DNA of 64,000 nucleotides. It comes from Pomphorhynchus laevis (taxonomy: Eukaryota; Acanthocephala; Palaeacanthocephala; Echinorhynchida; Pomphorhynchidae). Every line of letters starts with the position of its first letter. Position 1 is the stretch's first letter. Location of the stretch: NCBI GenBank assembly GCA_012934845.2, contig WNNJ02001975.1, positions 1 through 64,000 on the forward strand, read 5' to 3'. Below are positions 22,321 through 35,067 of this stretch, piece by piece. The notes under the pieces are model-generated. The model did no database searches and was not told the DNA's origin. It saw only the letters and a program-made list of their open reading frames with translations. The position numbers and the translations under genes were made by a program.

Positions 22321-24049
22321 TATGCTATCATATCATATAATATCATATTATATTATATTACATTTAATATGTATATTATATATAATATACATATTATATA
22401 TACATTTTTTAAATACATATTTAAAATATTAATAATATTATATAATACAAATAATTACACACTAGCTATTTTAATATTTTATATAAATTATAATTCAAAT
22501 GCATTATAATATACATTCAATGTAAACAGTTTGTACCAATCATATGCGTTTCGATTAAATACCTATTAGCATCCATTAATTTGGTAAATCAGGTAATCGC
22601 TACACTTCAATTTCACAATCCGAATAACATAACCGATATAATTGCAAAATATCATTTTCCGAAGCAAATACCAAGGCCAAATACGTAGCGTGAATTTTCA
22701 CGATGACTTTAATATAAGCTACTTTCTTATAATATAGCACGGACTTCAACCAACGAGTAAAAAATAAATTGCGGTAGGTACAAATAGTTTATTCACTTAA
22801 AAATGTCTTATTAACATTTTATTTTATTCTTTAGTAAATAATAAGACGAGTGTAAAAGTATACTTTACCACCATAAAGGTCATATTATTATATTTTAGTA
22901 TGAAAAAAAAAGTGAGTCTTAAAGAGAGCATGATAATCTCATACGTGAGTATACTAAATATGAACAACGTTTATAGTTGAATTAGACACCATAAATTACA
23001 ATATTCAGATTGCAATATGTATAGAATCTAAGAATATTGAATTTGATATTTAATTTAATTTTAATTTTACAATGTATTATTCTCGCACTCTAGATTAAAT
23101 TATGTTAAATTAAAATTATTATTTTAAAATTTTATTTTAAAAATATTATTATTTTAAATTTTAACGATTAATATTAAAATTATCTGATAATAATATAATC
23201 AAATAATAATATTTTATAAAAAATAAAATATTATTATTCAAAAACGTGGTCAATTTTAACCTTATATATAAAGGTATATATATAATGAGCATGATATATC
23301 GAATATATATTATATATTATGGATAATATAATATATTATATATAATATATTATTTTATAATATGTAATACAATATATTATTATAAAATATAATTATTATG
23401 AGCATTATAGCAGAATAAAATACGCTATTTTATTAGAGCATCGACAAAAGATGTATCCAAAAATAGTAGGAATCACTGATATCACTTACTTGTAAGTTAT
23501 GTCTATAGTCGTATTGGTAAATTAGAAACATGTTTTTGTACAAATTTAGTACTTGCTGCAAAACGGTCACATTGGAATGGTGAAAAAGCGTACTAAGCGT
23601 AATTAATCCCCAATGTGATTGTTTTTAACGTTTAGTAAAAAATAAATTAAAAAATAAATTTGATCAATTTTCTGACTTCATATATCAATGAAATATAATT
23701 GATATAAAAATCAATTGAATTTTAATATAATTTAAGATTAGATTTTAAATCGCAAATGAAAACGAAACTGAATATGCGGTTTTCATAGCATCGACAAAAT
23801 TAAAGGCAACTTTTAAATATTATCTGGTAAACTATCCCATATTTATTATATACTTACTCCAGTGTAAAGCCCTGGTGTGGTTTTTGCTTGGTTTTCTTGT
23901 GGATTTTAATATGCAACCCCGAAAATAAGACTTTATGGAAAAACAAAATGTTTTTGTGCTAAACGAGAATATTTCTTAACCATGAATTATGTGTTCGAAT
24001 GTAAAAACCAATTAAGTCGAATACAAGAAAGAAATAGTTGATGAACCAC
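22321..24049. other. A/T-rich, gene-free
   Basis: Long TA- and AT-simple tracts (for example about 22,330-22,400 and 23,280-23,400). I see no open frame, repeat family or splice-bounded exon. Confidence 0.5.
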
Positions 24050-24284
24050 AGACATCAATGTCGATGAACATACGACATCAATGTCGTATGTTATAAATAG
24101 AAATATTGACTACTTTTACAAAAGCGTAACAGCTAGAAATAACAGGAGGCGAATTCAAAGCATAACAACACTGAATAGGAAACTTCACCGGCATGAGCCA
24201 AAAAACCGGAACAAATATACGATTTCGTATAAGCTTGAAGATAGTGGACTTTTTGCATTTCTCAAGCATTTAAATTTTTTGTAG
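24050..24284 (+). other. Hairpin followed by an unidentified 67-codon open frame
   Basis: At 24,050-24,092 two GACATCAATGTC palindromes occur, the second extended to ATACGACAT/ATGTCGTAT; the same GACAT...ATGTC theme is seen at 20.05 kb. An ATG inside this hairpin opens a 67-residue frame (24,081-24,284) with a basic middle part (RNNRRRIQ, HRHEPKNRNK). No family is recognised and the minus strand is also open, so coding status is doubtful. Confidence 0.25.
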
Positions 24285-24306
24285 ATAGTACTGACTTCTC
24301 AAAATA

Positions 24307-24412
24307 TGAACAGTATAACAATGTGAACGGATCGCAACGTACCGATCGTATAACAATATGAACCGATTGTATAACAATATGAACCGATCGTATAACAATA
24401 TGAACCGATCGC
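24307..24412. repeat. 21-bp minisatellite
   Basis: About four to five copies of GTATAACAATATGAACCGATC, the first ones diverged and the last three nearly identical. Confidence 0.85.
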
Positions 24413-24859
24413 AATGGAGCATAAATCACAACGATGCAAATTCAATCTTCCTCGGGGCAAATGTGGCAAATGTTTCTAATGCACTTCGTGCATGGTATTG
24501 AATAATGAGTGTATACTTTAAGAAAGTTTGATTGCAAAGCAGAAGGTACAATGATTTTAAGTAGTTTAGAAATGCAAAAAAAACTCATTTCCGCCTGGAG
24601 AATAAACTTTGCTTTGCGATATTCCAGATTAGAATGTTATAATGGTCTAAGAATAAATGTAAGAACTAGAAATAAAAAAGATTAATAATCTCATTTAATG
24701 TCACATATGTTCTTCATAAATTATCTTCTTAGAAAAAAGGTTATAAAACCAGAGCGTATATACGAATAAGCACGGGATTTTCATATTGAAAGTAAAAATA
24801 ATTATTTAAAGTACGACTTTTCTCAAATCGAATTGCAACTATCCAATTCCTTTTAATTT

Positions 24860-26603
24860 GATTAAAAGAAAATTTATTTAGTAATCATTGCACGACGTTT
24901 TGAAGTTATTATAATTTTTCAAGTGCAATCCGTTAGCAAATTGTACTATATTAGTGTCTTCGAATGACCCTAGATTTCGGTACAAAATATCTGAAAACGT
25001 ATATAAAGAAAGATAATTTCAAGTTATTTTATTTTACAAATACTTCGGAGGCTGTAATCTCCTTCTTCAGTGTTGTCTAGCGATTAGGGATGGTCCGCAC
25101 AGCAATTCTATCTGGTAAAGAGCACAGGCCTCAGTCAATAAGGCCAAGTGTCGGAAACGTCTTCATTCACAATGTAACATAGACAACCGAAACGACCGGT
25201 GGGTACTTCATTCTACAGATGAGTGTTGCCGGTTACTCATTGGTCGTCTAGAAGTGACATGGTGACTGAAAGTCGTGAATCAAAGTTCAGTGTAACAATC
25301 AATAGCATTTTGTATATAAATGCCGTATTTCGAAAGAAATCCTGGACCGTTGTCTACCCAGCACATCCGTGCACTACAATTATATATACCGTATTACTTA
25401 AGGATCCAACGAGTGCAACCACAATTAGCAACAAACTCTACCTAGTGTTTAAGGATGATCCGTACAGCAATTCTATATGGTAAAGAGCGCAAGCCTCAGA
25501 CAATTAAGCAAAATGTCTGAAACGCCTTCATTCACTATGTCACAGGCGATCGAGACGACCAGTGGGTACTTCGTTCTACAGATCAGTGTTGACGAGTACT
25601 CATCATTTCACTGCTGAAGTGGTCGTCAAGAAGGTCCATGGTGACTGAGAGTCGTGAGTCTATGTCCAGTCTACCAAGTAACATCATTTCCTATAAATGG
25701 CGTATTTCGTAAGAAATCCTGGACCGTTGTCTACTAAGCATATCCGTGAACTACAATTATACATGCCGTATCAATTAAGGATCCAACGAGTGCAGCGGCA
25801 ATACAGCAACAACCGCTGCTAGTGTTTAAGGATAGTCAGCACAGAAACTTTTTGCTTCATTCGAAAATGAAACAATAGTATCGCGAATTCTTACTATTAA
25901 ATGCAACTCTCCATCCATTGTATATATATTTACGTTAGTCATTGTGTCTAACTACGGTCTGGGGTCGGTTGTGACGCAGTTTATAGAATTTCAATTCAAA
26001 ACAAACCAGACAACAGCAAAATTTATTCGGCAATGTTAAGAACAAACGTTTCGACCGAAACGTTTGTTCGTAGTATTGTCGAATAAATTTTGCTGTTGTC
26101 TGGTTTGTTTTGAATTGAAATTCTATAAACTGCGTCACAACCGACCCCAGACCGTAGTTAGACACAATGACTAACGTAAATATATATACAATGGATGGAG
26201 AGTTGCATTTAATAGTAAGAATTCGCGATACTATTGTTTCATTTTCGAATGAAGCAAAAAGTTTCTGTGCTGACTATCCTTAAACACTAGCAGCGGTTGT
26301 TGCTGTATTGCCGCTGCACTCGTTGGATCCTTAATTGATACGGCATGTATAATTGTAGTTCACGGATATGCTTAGTAGACAACGGTCCAGGATTTCTTAC
26401 GAAATACGCCATTTATAGGAAATGATGTTACTTGGTAGACTGGACATAGACTCACGACTCTCAGTCACCATGGACCTTCTTGACGACCACTTCAGCAGTG
26501 AAATGATGAGTACTCGTCAACACTGATCTGTAGAACGAAGTACCCACTGGTCGTCTCGATCGCCTGTGACATAGTGAATGAAGGCGTTTCAGACGTCTAA
26601 TAT

Positions 26604-26642
<39 letters not shown>

Positions 26643-26845
26643 TGTATCCTAATATATAAGATATATATATTTTTATAAGATATAATATCCTTCTATATAT
26701 CCTGATATAAAGTTGTTAAATTCAAACTGGATTAAAAGCAATTTTATTTAGTAATCATTGCACGACGTTTTAAGGTAATTATATTTTTTCAAGTGCAATC
26801 TGTTAACATATTGTACTATATTAGTGTCTTCGAATGACCCTGGAT
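24860..26845. repeat. Composite repeat block bounded by 115-bp direct repeats
   Basis: The segment at 24,860-24,975 (GATTAAAAG... through TTCGAATGACCCT) recurs at 26,730-26,845. Between them lie about two tandem units of roughly 370 bp (starting near 25,088 and 25,454; shared landmarks are CAGCAATTCTAT, TCCTGGACCGTTGTCTAC and AAGGATCCAACGAGTGCA), then the long palindrome described separately, then a (TA)n tract at about 26,605-26,637. The two tandem units differ by many substitutions and small indels. The direct repeats could be terminal repeats of one element or units of a satellite. No coding capacity was recognised. Confidence 0.75.
25516..26593. repeat. Near-perfect 1,078-bp palindrome
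   Basis: Left arm 25,516-26,053 and right arm 26,056-26,593 are reverse complements around the dinucleotide at 26,054-26,055. Position sums match at the outer ends and at the centre (both 52,109), so the arms are equal in length with no net indel. The few mismatches I found by eye sit within about 40 bp of the centre. The left arm contains most of the second tandem unit, so the right arm is an inverted copy of it. Confidence 0.9.
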
Positions 26846-27059
26846 ACCGGTTCCAGTAATCAAAAGAGAAACTAAGAATGTTCATTAATGGATAATTGAA
26901 AGGAACTAATTCTAACAGACTAGTTTAATATGGACCCAATTAAAAGGGAAAAGTTAATTTCGATGCTTTAATGGTAATTTGAAAATTTAATCTTTTCATA
27001 TTTGTTAACAGAGAAACGAGAAATATAACAGTAATGATCAACATATATCGGCTAGTCAA

Positions 27060-30000
27060 TTACCTTTCAACGGCATATGATGCGGTGTGGTCAAGAATTG
27101 ATGCGATAGACGCGCGGATATCACATTCGGAGTCATCCATTAAGCTAGACTCTATCACAGAGGGGACATTAACTATCATGCTTACAGAACTTTCATGTGC
27201 TTCCTCATCTTGCAAACTGCTATGAATTTCAGTCTTCTCAAAGCATTCTGAATTAAATTCAGCAAGCTCTTCGTTGACATCCTCTTTTGTCTTATCAACA
27301 CGGCCACTGTCATATGTATTGACGACGATCGCAGCATCTGCCTCCTGGCTACTCATTAAGGCGCTATCCTGTTCATCTGGTTCATGCTGATGAACATCTT
27401 TACGGTCGTTTTCATCTTCAACCCCGATGGCGTCAATTTGTTCCTGGTTCTCATCGTTAGTCGAATCATCAACATTCTTAGGTGTTAATCGTTTTCGTTT
27501 TGCACTTTGATTCTTACCGCCTAAGGCAGAACGTCGTTTAGTAGATTTTCGTCGATCCGAGGACGGATCATTTGCCGTAACGGAGTGCTTTGGCTACAAC
27601 AATCATATATCATGCATATTAGAAAAAGAAGTTTAACATCTTTAAATAAAAACCTTTCGTGTGCTAGACTTTCTCTTTCTTATCTCGGTTGGCGTTCTAA
27701 AATAATAAATTAGTTTCAATAAAAATGTATTTAAATCGTTGACAACAAAAAGAAATAACTGCATTAATATTAAAAAGCTTTATTTATTAGCATACGAAAC
27801 TCGTGACAGGTAGTTCAATAAAACTCATTGACTTAGTAATTGTGGATAGTTAATCTGCTTTTGACGAATGCCATAAGTTTCGTTAATCGCTTAAACAAAT
27901 TGTCGTTCATGATAGTGTTTTACGCCTTATACGGTCAGTGTTACATTTAATATGGTTACTATCGCATTGATTTATGGTTATCTTACATTGAATATATAGT
28001 CATTGTTACATTGATTATGGCCAATTTAAAAATAAAAAAAGCTCTTTAATTTACTTTTTAGCTGACAATAGACTAACTTTTATATGACATGTTCAAATAT
28101 TTCAACATATTGCGATAATATCCACTACATTCTTGTTAGGTTATTTCATAGAAGGCATCTTTGATATAATTTTTAAGTTATGCTTCTGATTTGCACCTAT
28201 TTTTGTTTACCAAACTTTTCCATTTACTAAGTTCTCACATTTTGATTGAGAAAAGGAGAGTATGGATGAAGATAGTTGGCAATTAATCCAGTTGATTGAT
28301 TTTGATTCTCAAATTTTGATTGAGAAAAGGACAATATGAATGGAGATAGTTGGCAATTAATCCAGATAGTTGGCAATTAACTAATGAATCCTTGAATTAT
28401 CAAGAATGATAACAGGATTTCTTATTCCGGTTTCATCAAATGCAGCTTTTAATTCATTTAGCAAGTTTGTAAAATTTACCCTATAATCGCTTAATCATTC
28501 ACTTCGTTATAGATAATAAACAAATAAATAAAGATTTTCTTAATAAATGACAACAGATAGCTAATTAAAAAAAGGAAACATGCTAAAAAAGAAATGTTAA
28601 TGTTCTTCCCAAGTAAATAGTTCTTTCGTCTTCAGATCTGTTATGGCCTCAGGTCCAACGGGATCTGAGCTCCCAGCCAATCCAACACGCCGCTCTCAGA
28701 CTGAAACACCCGGGGTCCGTCCCCCCCCCGACGAATCCAATCGAAGCGGACGATGCTCGGTAATCTCGAGATGAGGAGCTTAAGAAACCTTAGTCTTTGT
28801 TCTGGGGGACGTCCTCTTGAAAAGAAGACTAATCCCTAGATAGTCCTAGTACCCCCAGAGGTGTACTTGGGTTTTATCTTTCAATGACAGATATTGAGCC
28901 CATTCAGGGCCCATCTAGCTCTCTTCAGGATACGTTTTAGTCTATCCAGGTCAGCTTTCGCTGAACAGTTCACCGTAATGGTGAACCCCAGGTATTTTAC
29001 TCGACTTGTAAAGGTAGGGAGAGGTTGATTAGTCAGGATAGAAGATAGAGCTAAGAGTGTTAATCTCTTGAGTTTTTTCTTTGTATCTGGGGAGCCGTGA
29101 TCTTTTAATCAGGGCAGCTGATCTTTTAATCTTGTAAAGAAACGGCTGATGTCAGAGACTACATCTTTGCACCTGCGTCCAACGAACAGGGCTGTGATAT
29201 CATCAGCGTATACCACAAGATGTTGATCGCGTATGAATTTTTTGTAGAGTTCAGTGGAGGCAGCAAGGTACAAGATTGGAGAAAGTGGGGATCCTTGAGG
29301 CACACCTGTAATCGGGTAGAACTGATGTGCATCAGGGTCGTCTTCATAGAAGAATCGCTTGGTGTACAGCAATATTTCTCACAGGCAATCCAAGGGACCT
29401 GAGAGAAGTGATAACTAAAGGAATTGAAATGCGGTCAAATGCAGCGGAGAAGTCAAGAAAGACAGCCACAGCAAGCTGATGACTGTTATCTTGACAAAAC
29501 TGATGCACTTCAACAACTGCTGAATAGATTGAGCGATCTTTTACGTACCCATGAAAACCTGATGGGTTAGAATTTCTCCTACTTAGATGATCGCAGATTT
29601 TACGCGCAAGCGTTTTTTCGTAAATGGAGATGAGGGAGTTTTGAATCGAAATGGGCCGCACATCTTTAGGACATGAAATCGTATCATTTTGGGGTAAAAA
29701 CACAAGTGGGCTAATATTTATGCCAACAATATCGGACTAGGAGGCTAATAGCATTGTGATTGCGACCTCCTTTCATGCGGAAACCTTAATAAGTTCCCGC
29801 ATGTTGATTGTCACCTTATATATACTTGATATTTGACGTAAACGTCCGTTTTTATTGTTTTTGATTTTTGTTAAAAATATACTACAACACATTAAAAATA
29901 TAAAACAGACACATTTCTCCTTACACAGAACGCATACCTTCTACAGAGTCTGGATGGTTTGTGCAATGGAATGCATTTACAACAAAATATATCGTGATTT

Positions 30001-33000
30001 CCGTGTATATAAAATTTTCTCTAAACTAGCGATCACTTTGTTGTTCTTTGATATGCCCAATGTTGCTGAGTAAAGTAAGATACAATTGTGTGCCAAGAAT
30101 CAGATACTATGGTGTTAAATGTTGCGATATTGCATAGAAAAGCTGGAGTCTGCTCGAGATTTAACGCTTAACTTAAATGACGAGAGCGATGATGTGGTTG
30201 ATTGTACTGCTGCGGCGTCATCAACATTCATAAATTTCCTTTTGTTGATTGTCACATCTATAAACTTAATATTTAGGCCAGGTCCTTTAGGCTGCCTGCG
30301 GGAATCGTTAACAGGGTGGAAATATTGCTGTACACCAAGCGATTCTTCTATGAAGACGACCCTGATGCACGTCAGTTCTACCCTATTACGGGTGTGCCTC
30401 AAGGATCCCCACTTTCTCCAATCTTTTATCTTGGTGTGTCCATTATACTACAAAAAAATTAAACGCGATCGACATCTTGTGATATACGCTGATGATATTA
30501 CAGCCCTGTTCACTGGACGCAGGTGTAAAGACGCAGTCTCTGACATCAGCCGTTTCTTTTCAAGATTAAAAGACCAGCTACCCATATCCAATCTTGCTCT
30601 CAACTCCTCTAAATCACAGGTGGTCGTCTTTCATAGCGCCCCTACCACCAAAAAGAAACTTAAGAGATTAGCACTCTCTGCACATTCCTCCATTTTGCAA
30701 CATCAGCATTTTCCAACCTTCACAAGTCGAGTAAAATACCTGGGGTTTACTATTACGGTGAACTGGTCAGCGAAAGCTGACCTGGATAGACTAAAACGTA
30801 TCCTGAAGAGAGCTAGATGGGCCCTGAAACGGGATCAGCATCTGTCATTGAAAGAGAAAACCCAAGTGTGCCCCTGGGGTACTTGGGCTATCTCGGGATT
30901 AGTCTTATTTTCAAGAGGACGTCTACCAGAGCAAAGGCTAAGGTTTCTTAAGCTCCTCATCTCGAGATTACCGAGCATAGTCTGCATCGATTGGATTCGT
31001 CGGGGGTGACATACCCCGGGTGGTTTAGTCGGAAAGCAGCGTGTTGGACTGGCTTGAGGGCTCAGATCCCTGTGGACCTAAGGCTGTGACACAATGAAGA
31101 TTCCATTAACGACTGAACTGACTTTGTTTTCTGTTTTCTTTTTCTTCATGTTTTTCGTTTTAAAACTTTTTAGTGGTTATATAGTTGTTAACAAAATCCT
31201 TATTATTAAGGTTGATATCGCAGCATTACACCATACAATACAAGCGAAGTCACCACCATCACATGAATGATTTTTGACGTGACAAAGCACATTATCGTAG
31301 ACTTCATCCTGGTGTTTTCACTGCATAATCACGGTGTCATCCTGGAAGTTTCCGACACGTCTTTTGGAATGACCCTGGCACATCGTTTCGTTGCTAGTTA
31401 TAGACTTGTTCGATATATGATCAAGCGACATTATTTTCTTCGGTTGAACCTGATACAGGTCGAATATTCACCATATGAAAATCAACAAGCAGCAATTTAT
31501 GAATGTTGATTACGCCTAATCACGTCACTTCAACGTCGCTGAACAACATTTTACATAACTAGGTGGTGTGAAATGTTGTTAACGCTTACCTTTACAGTAC
31601 TTTCGATTGAAGTAACTATTCCGCGTCACCACATTGAAGTACAACAAACATTCGCAGGTTTTACAAATATATCATCCCCTGCTTTATATTGGCAAATATA
31701 CTTACATTTATTAGGTATACTGCCCCATTGCAATTTACATCTGTATAAAAACGCATTTTTTGGAAAGAGATCGGTCATGATTCGGTCAGAGGCCACATTA
31801 TACTAATATAGCACATGTTCTATTGTTTCTTCAATTCTTACAGCTATTATTTTTACGGTTCGGTGATGACGATCAATAATACCATTTGCAATGGCCTATA
31901 AGTACACCTGTATGTAATGAGCACTACTCATTTCTCACAGAACGTACGAAACGATGCAACATGAGATGACGCTTCATTATCCATCAATAATTGGCGAGAT
32001 GGTTCATGCTCAGCGAATTGTCTCTTTATTAACTAACAAACATTTTTGGGAGATTCGGAAATCGGTATTCTCTAAAGGTCATACGACTGAGACGCGATCT
32101 TCGACATGCAAGTATAGCATTCCGTTGTAATTGGGAAATAAATAGCAAGTCGGTACCAATTTGCCTTAAACGCTAAGATGTTTTAATACCAATTAATCGT
32201 ATTAGAATCCACTGACTGGCATTGTTCACAATAAGCGAACACAGCTCCCATATTAGATTATGCAAACTCAGTATAGGAATATGCTTTTTAACAATAGAAG
32301 GTTCTAGATACTCCAAGGTATTATAAATTGTGACTATATCTGATCTTGTCAAGCATGCAAGTCATATCACAGGCGAAAGGATTACGCTTGTTGGGTGCAG
32401 AATTAACTGATGCTTACGAACGTGTTAATAGATAAGATTTATTGCGACAATAAGAAATTAACCAAGATGTTACTTTCAGACTGAAGTCATAAACGATGTC
32501 TTTAATTCCGAAAAGTCGTCGATGAATTAATAATTATATTTTGTTTGATCACTGGAACAAATCAATGACGCTCAGCATAATACTGTAGAACAGTCAGTCA
32601 TCATGTGAACATCAGACAAATGTCATTGTATCGCAGTCCTTAAACCTTTAAAGCTTATAGTTTTGCAGAGTTGATATGCTTACTCACTCCTCTTCATCTC
32701 AAGGACTCTTAACCTTAGTTAAGTGCTCATTAAGGTCCTCCACCCAATTAAATTACTCGTGTCCAGCCATGTTTTGTTTAGTAGTTTCACTCTGTAAGAA
32801 CGGTAAACGCCTCAGTCTAGTCAATGTCTACATCCATCCATGGGAGATTCACAAGAACCGTGACCTCCTGGATAGTATTATTGATAGCGGCTATGGCATG
32901 TTACTTGGGGACTTTAACGACAAAACTGATCGTTGCATCAGCGCATCACTTCGAAGAGCTAAGAACGGTTATCTTATTCACAAACCAACGTCTCCTACCT

Positions 33001-35067
33001 TTCATTGCACATCAACAAATTATATCCTTGACATTTTACTGCTTCACTCGAAGTGGTTGCTTGAACCTCTCTGCACAGAGCAGTCGCGCCAGCAATTGCC
33101 TACCTCTAATGACCTAATTCGTTGGAGAATTGAGGAAGATACATTGCTTCGAAGGAGGTTTCACTTTGATCCGATCAGAGTGGCTTTCTTTTATGCAGCT
33201 ATCAAACTCTTTCCCATAATTGGAAATGAGAGTCTGACCAAATTTAATACCTACCTCTCTTCGCAAGCTACCGCGATTTTATGGACTACCTATTAAGGTC
33301 GTATATATAATCCCACTCCGACGAAACTCAAGGTCCTATCGAAATTACTTAACCTACCTAATCTCTCTGTTTCCGCCAGACAGGCTCTCTCGAATGAATA
33401 GTGAAGCACTAGATATAGGTTACAGCTTAGTAGGAATCGGACGAGTATTGCTCGCCTTAACCCTTCTCAGTCTTCCTTTTGGAAGATTTTCTAGAAGTTT
33501 GTTTGTTGGAAGGATAGGGCATTGGGTTAAATAGGGAATGTAGGCCTTGACAAAGTTTTGGAGGAGTCACTAGCCCTCCACAACTATGGAGCCACGCAAT
33601 CAAATCAACCGATCCGGCCTTGGGGTAACTTCAGGAGTAGGGATCTATCTGCTACATATATACTTAACTCCTGGGGTCAACTCCCAGGCACCTCCAAATC
33701 CGTCGCTCCACTTTCTTCTCGTGTCTGTCAGCTTTTGACAGCCGACCAGATAAGAGAAGTGGCCATCAAAATGCTTTTAGCCTCCCCATCCGATGTAGCA
33801 GGCATCAATATTAGTAAGCGTGTTTTTATTCCTAAGAAAAATCCTGCTCATGCCCTAAAGATCTGCGACCCATTTCGATTCAAAATGCCTTCATGTCGAA
33901 TTATAAAAAAGCGTTTGCGCGTCGAATCCGCGACCATTAAAGTAGACGTAATTTTATCCCTCGAGATTTCATGGGTTCGTCAAAGGTCGCTCAATCTATT
34001 CAGCAGTTGGCGAAGTGGAGCAGTTTTGTCGGGTCAATAGCCATCGTCTAGTTGTGGCTGTTTTCCATGACTTTTCTGCTGCATTTGACCGCATCTCCAT
34101 TCCCTTTGTGATCTCTTCTCTCAGGTCCCTCGGGTTGCCTGCGAGAATTGTGAACAGGGTATAGATTCTGTAGTACACCAAGCGATTTTACTATGAAAAC
34201 GACCCTGATGCGTGTCAGTTCTACCCCATTACGGGTGTGCATCAAGGCTCCCCTCTTTCTCCTATCTTGTGTTGCTGCTTCCATTAAACTATTTAAAATA
34301 TTCAAACGCGAACAACGTATATTGGTGTACGCTGATGACACCACAGCCCTGTTCACTGGACGCAGGTGTAAAGACGTAGTCTCTGACATCAGCCGTTTCT
34401 TTTCAAGATTAAAAGACCAGCTACCCCAATCCAATCTTATTTTAAACTCCGCAAAATCACAGGTGGTAGTCTTTCATGGCTCCCCTGCAATAAAGCAAAA
34501 TTATGCATTTAATATTAATAAATATTATGCATTTAATATTAATAAATATTAGCAATAATCTATTACAAAGATCCCGAGTTATATTAGTTTTATATTTATT
34601 ATATATAATTATATATTAGATGCTTAAAATAACGGGGAACAATGCTTTATTTGGGAGGAACAAACAATTAAAAATAGCAATAAAATAATTTTGAAATAAT
34701 TATAAAATAATACCTAAACTGGCGTGGTGTGTGACAATGAGTAAATTGAAATATTTATTAAACCGTTATATATAATATATAAAATATTATATATAATATC
34801 TATATACATCTACATATATCTAATTTCCTTTGTCTTCAAATATCTACAAATATCATTATACATTTTTTAACTATTCAACCCTCAATAGGCTTTTAGTATT
34901 AAAGTATGAGCAAACCAAATTTCTAGTTCATGCGAATTCTCTTCTCCTTAAAATACTTACGTATTTTGGCTATAATTTGGAGTCGTCTTCACATTTTGAA
35001 TACGAGCACTTCGGCGAAGAGCTGGTTTTGCTTCTGGAGACGTATTGGTTGGATTTTGCTTAGGCAT
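27060..35067 (-). CDS. Gene 2: three-exon host gene, 227-residue basic/acidic, probably nuclear protein
   Basis: Exons on the minus strand: 34,961-35,067 (ATG at 35,067; donor GTAAGT), 27,654-27,696 (43 nt; AG acceptor, GTTTTT donor) and 27,060-27,593 (acceptor TTGTAG; stop TAA at 27,060-27,062). Phases fit exactly (35 codons plus 2 nt, then 43 nt, then phase 0). An AG stands just upstream of the ATG, so a 5' UTR exon may join there. The N-terminal 90 residues are basic, with RRSAR (19-22 region), RKRK (42-45) and KRKRL (82-86), plausible nuclear localisation signals; the rest is rich in D, E and S. No folded domain is recognised, and the type of protein suggests a chromatin or centromere-associated role (inference only). 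The stop overlaps a possible donor (AG/GTAATT), so a longer isoform cannot be excluded. Intron 1 is 7,264 nt and packed with transposons; intron 2 is 60 nt. Confidence 0.7.
27703..28595. other. Intronic A/T-rich DNA with a small tandem duplication
   Basis: No gene or element recognised. At about 28,235-28,375 a segment containing TTTTGATTGAGAAAAGGA and GATAGTTGGCAATTAATCCAG is present twice, with the second word present a third time in part. Confidence 0.5.
28600..29790 (-). mobile_element. LINE family B copy B1, 5'-truncated
   Basis: On the minus strand the RT fingers and palm are readable: VRPISIQNSLISIYEKTLA, FLDFSAAFDRISIPLV (catalytic D of motif A), GVPQGSPLSPILY and VVYADDITALF (YADD), followed by a non-coding 3' end to about 28,600 with a run of ten C near 28,720. 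Several frame changes separate these blocks. The GVPQGSPLSP and YADD signature identifies a non-LTR RT; the clade (Jockey/I/R1 group) is not resolved. The copy lies in intron 1 of gene 2, in gene orientation. Confidence 0.8.
30278..31100 (+). mobile_element. LINE family B copy B2, RT palm to 3' end
   Basis: Sequence from LAVYADD-equivalent HLVIYADDITALFTGRRC through the thumb (KYLGFTITVNWSAKADLDRL) to DWIRRG and a 3' UTR is the inverted counterpart of B1. The open stretch at 30,119-31,009 reads through from non-LINE DNA at its start (30,119-30,277), so its first 50 residues do not belong to the element. The palm is partly out of frame. B1 and B2 face opposite directions about 500 bp apart. 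Confidence 0.8.
31250..32450 (-). pseudogene. LTR-retrotransposon fossil, pol integrase end
   Basis: On the minus strand the region around 31,560-31,960 resembles the end of the integrase core and the C-terminal domain of an LTR retrotransposon (Gypsy-like group by overall style). It is old and broken, with several breaks. No long terminal repeats could be recognised on either side, and the outer limits given are approximate. It sits between LINE copies B2 and B3 in intron 1 of gene 2. Confidence 0.4.
32665..34505 (+). mobile_element. LINE family B copy B3 with endonuclease and RT
   Basis: The 206-residue open frame at 32,676-33,296 carries endonuclease/exonuclease/phosphatase-type motifs: SLVNVYIHP and LLGDFND (residues about 77-82). 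The linker and RT N-terminal part follow at 33,558-34,040 (ASPSDVAGINISKRVFIPKK), then the RT palm at 34,190-34,500 in other frames (QGSPLSPIL, LVYADDTTALFTGRRC). B1 and B2 overlap with the latter part, so this copy shows the family has an apurinic-like endonuclease upstream of the RT. It is truncated at about 34,500, where a 25-bp A/T-rich duplication follows, and frames are broken. Confidence 0.75.

Noticed and set aside
28640-28760. tRNA-derived SINE head (GC-rich, TCCAACGGGATC region)
   Set aside because: The same sequence is the 3' end of LINE family B, as copy B2 shows; no A and B box pair was seen.
30115-30277. Exon-like stretch open on both strands before LINE copy B2 (minus frame from MNVDDAAAVQSTTSS)
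   Set aside because: It has no usable donor before its stop, and gene 2 exons 1 and 2 already join in phase without it. It may still be a relic, but it is not supported as an exon.
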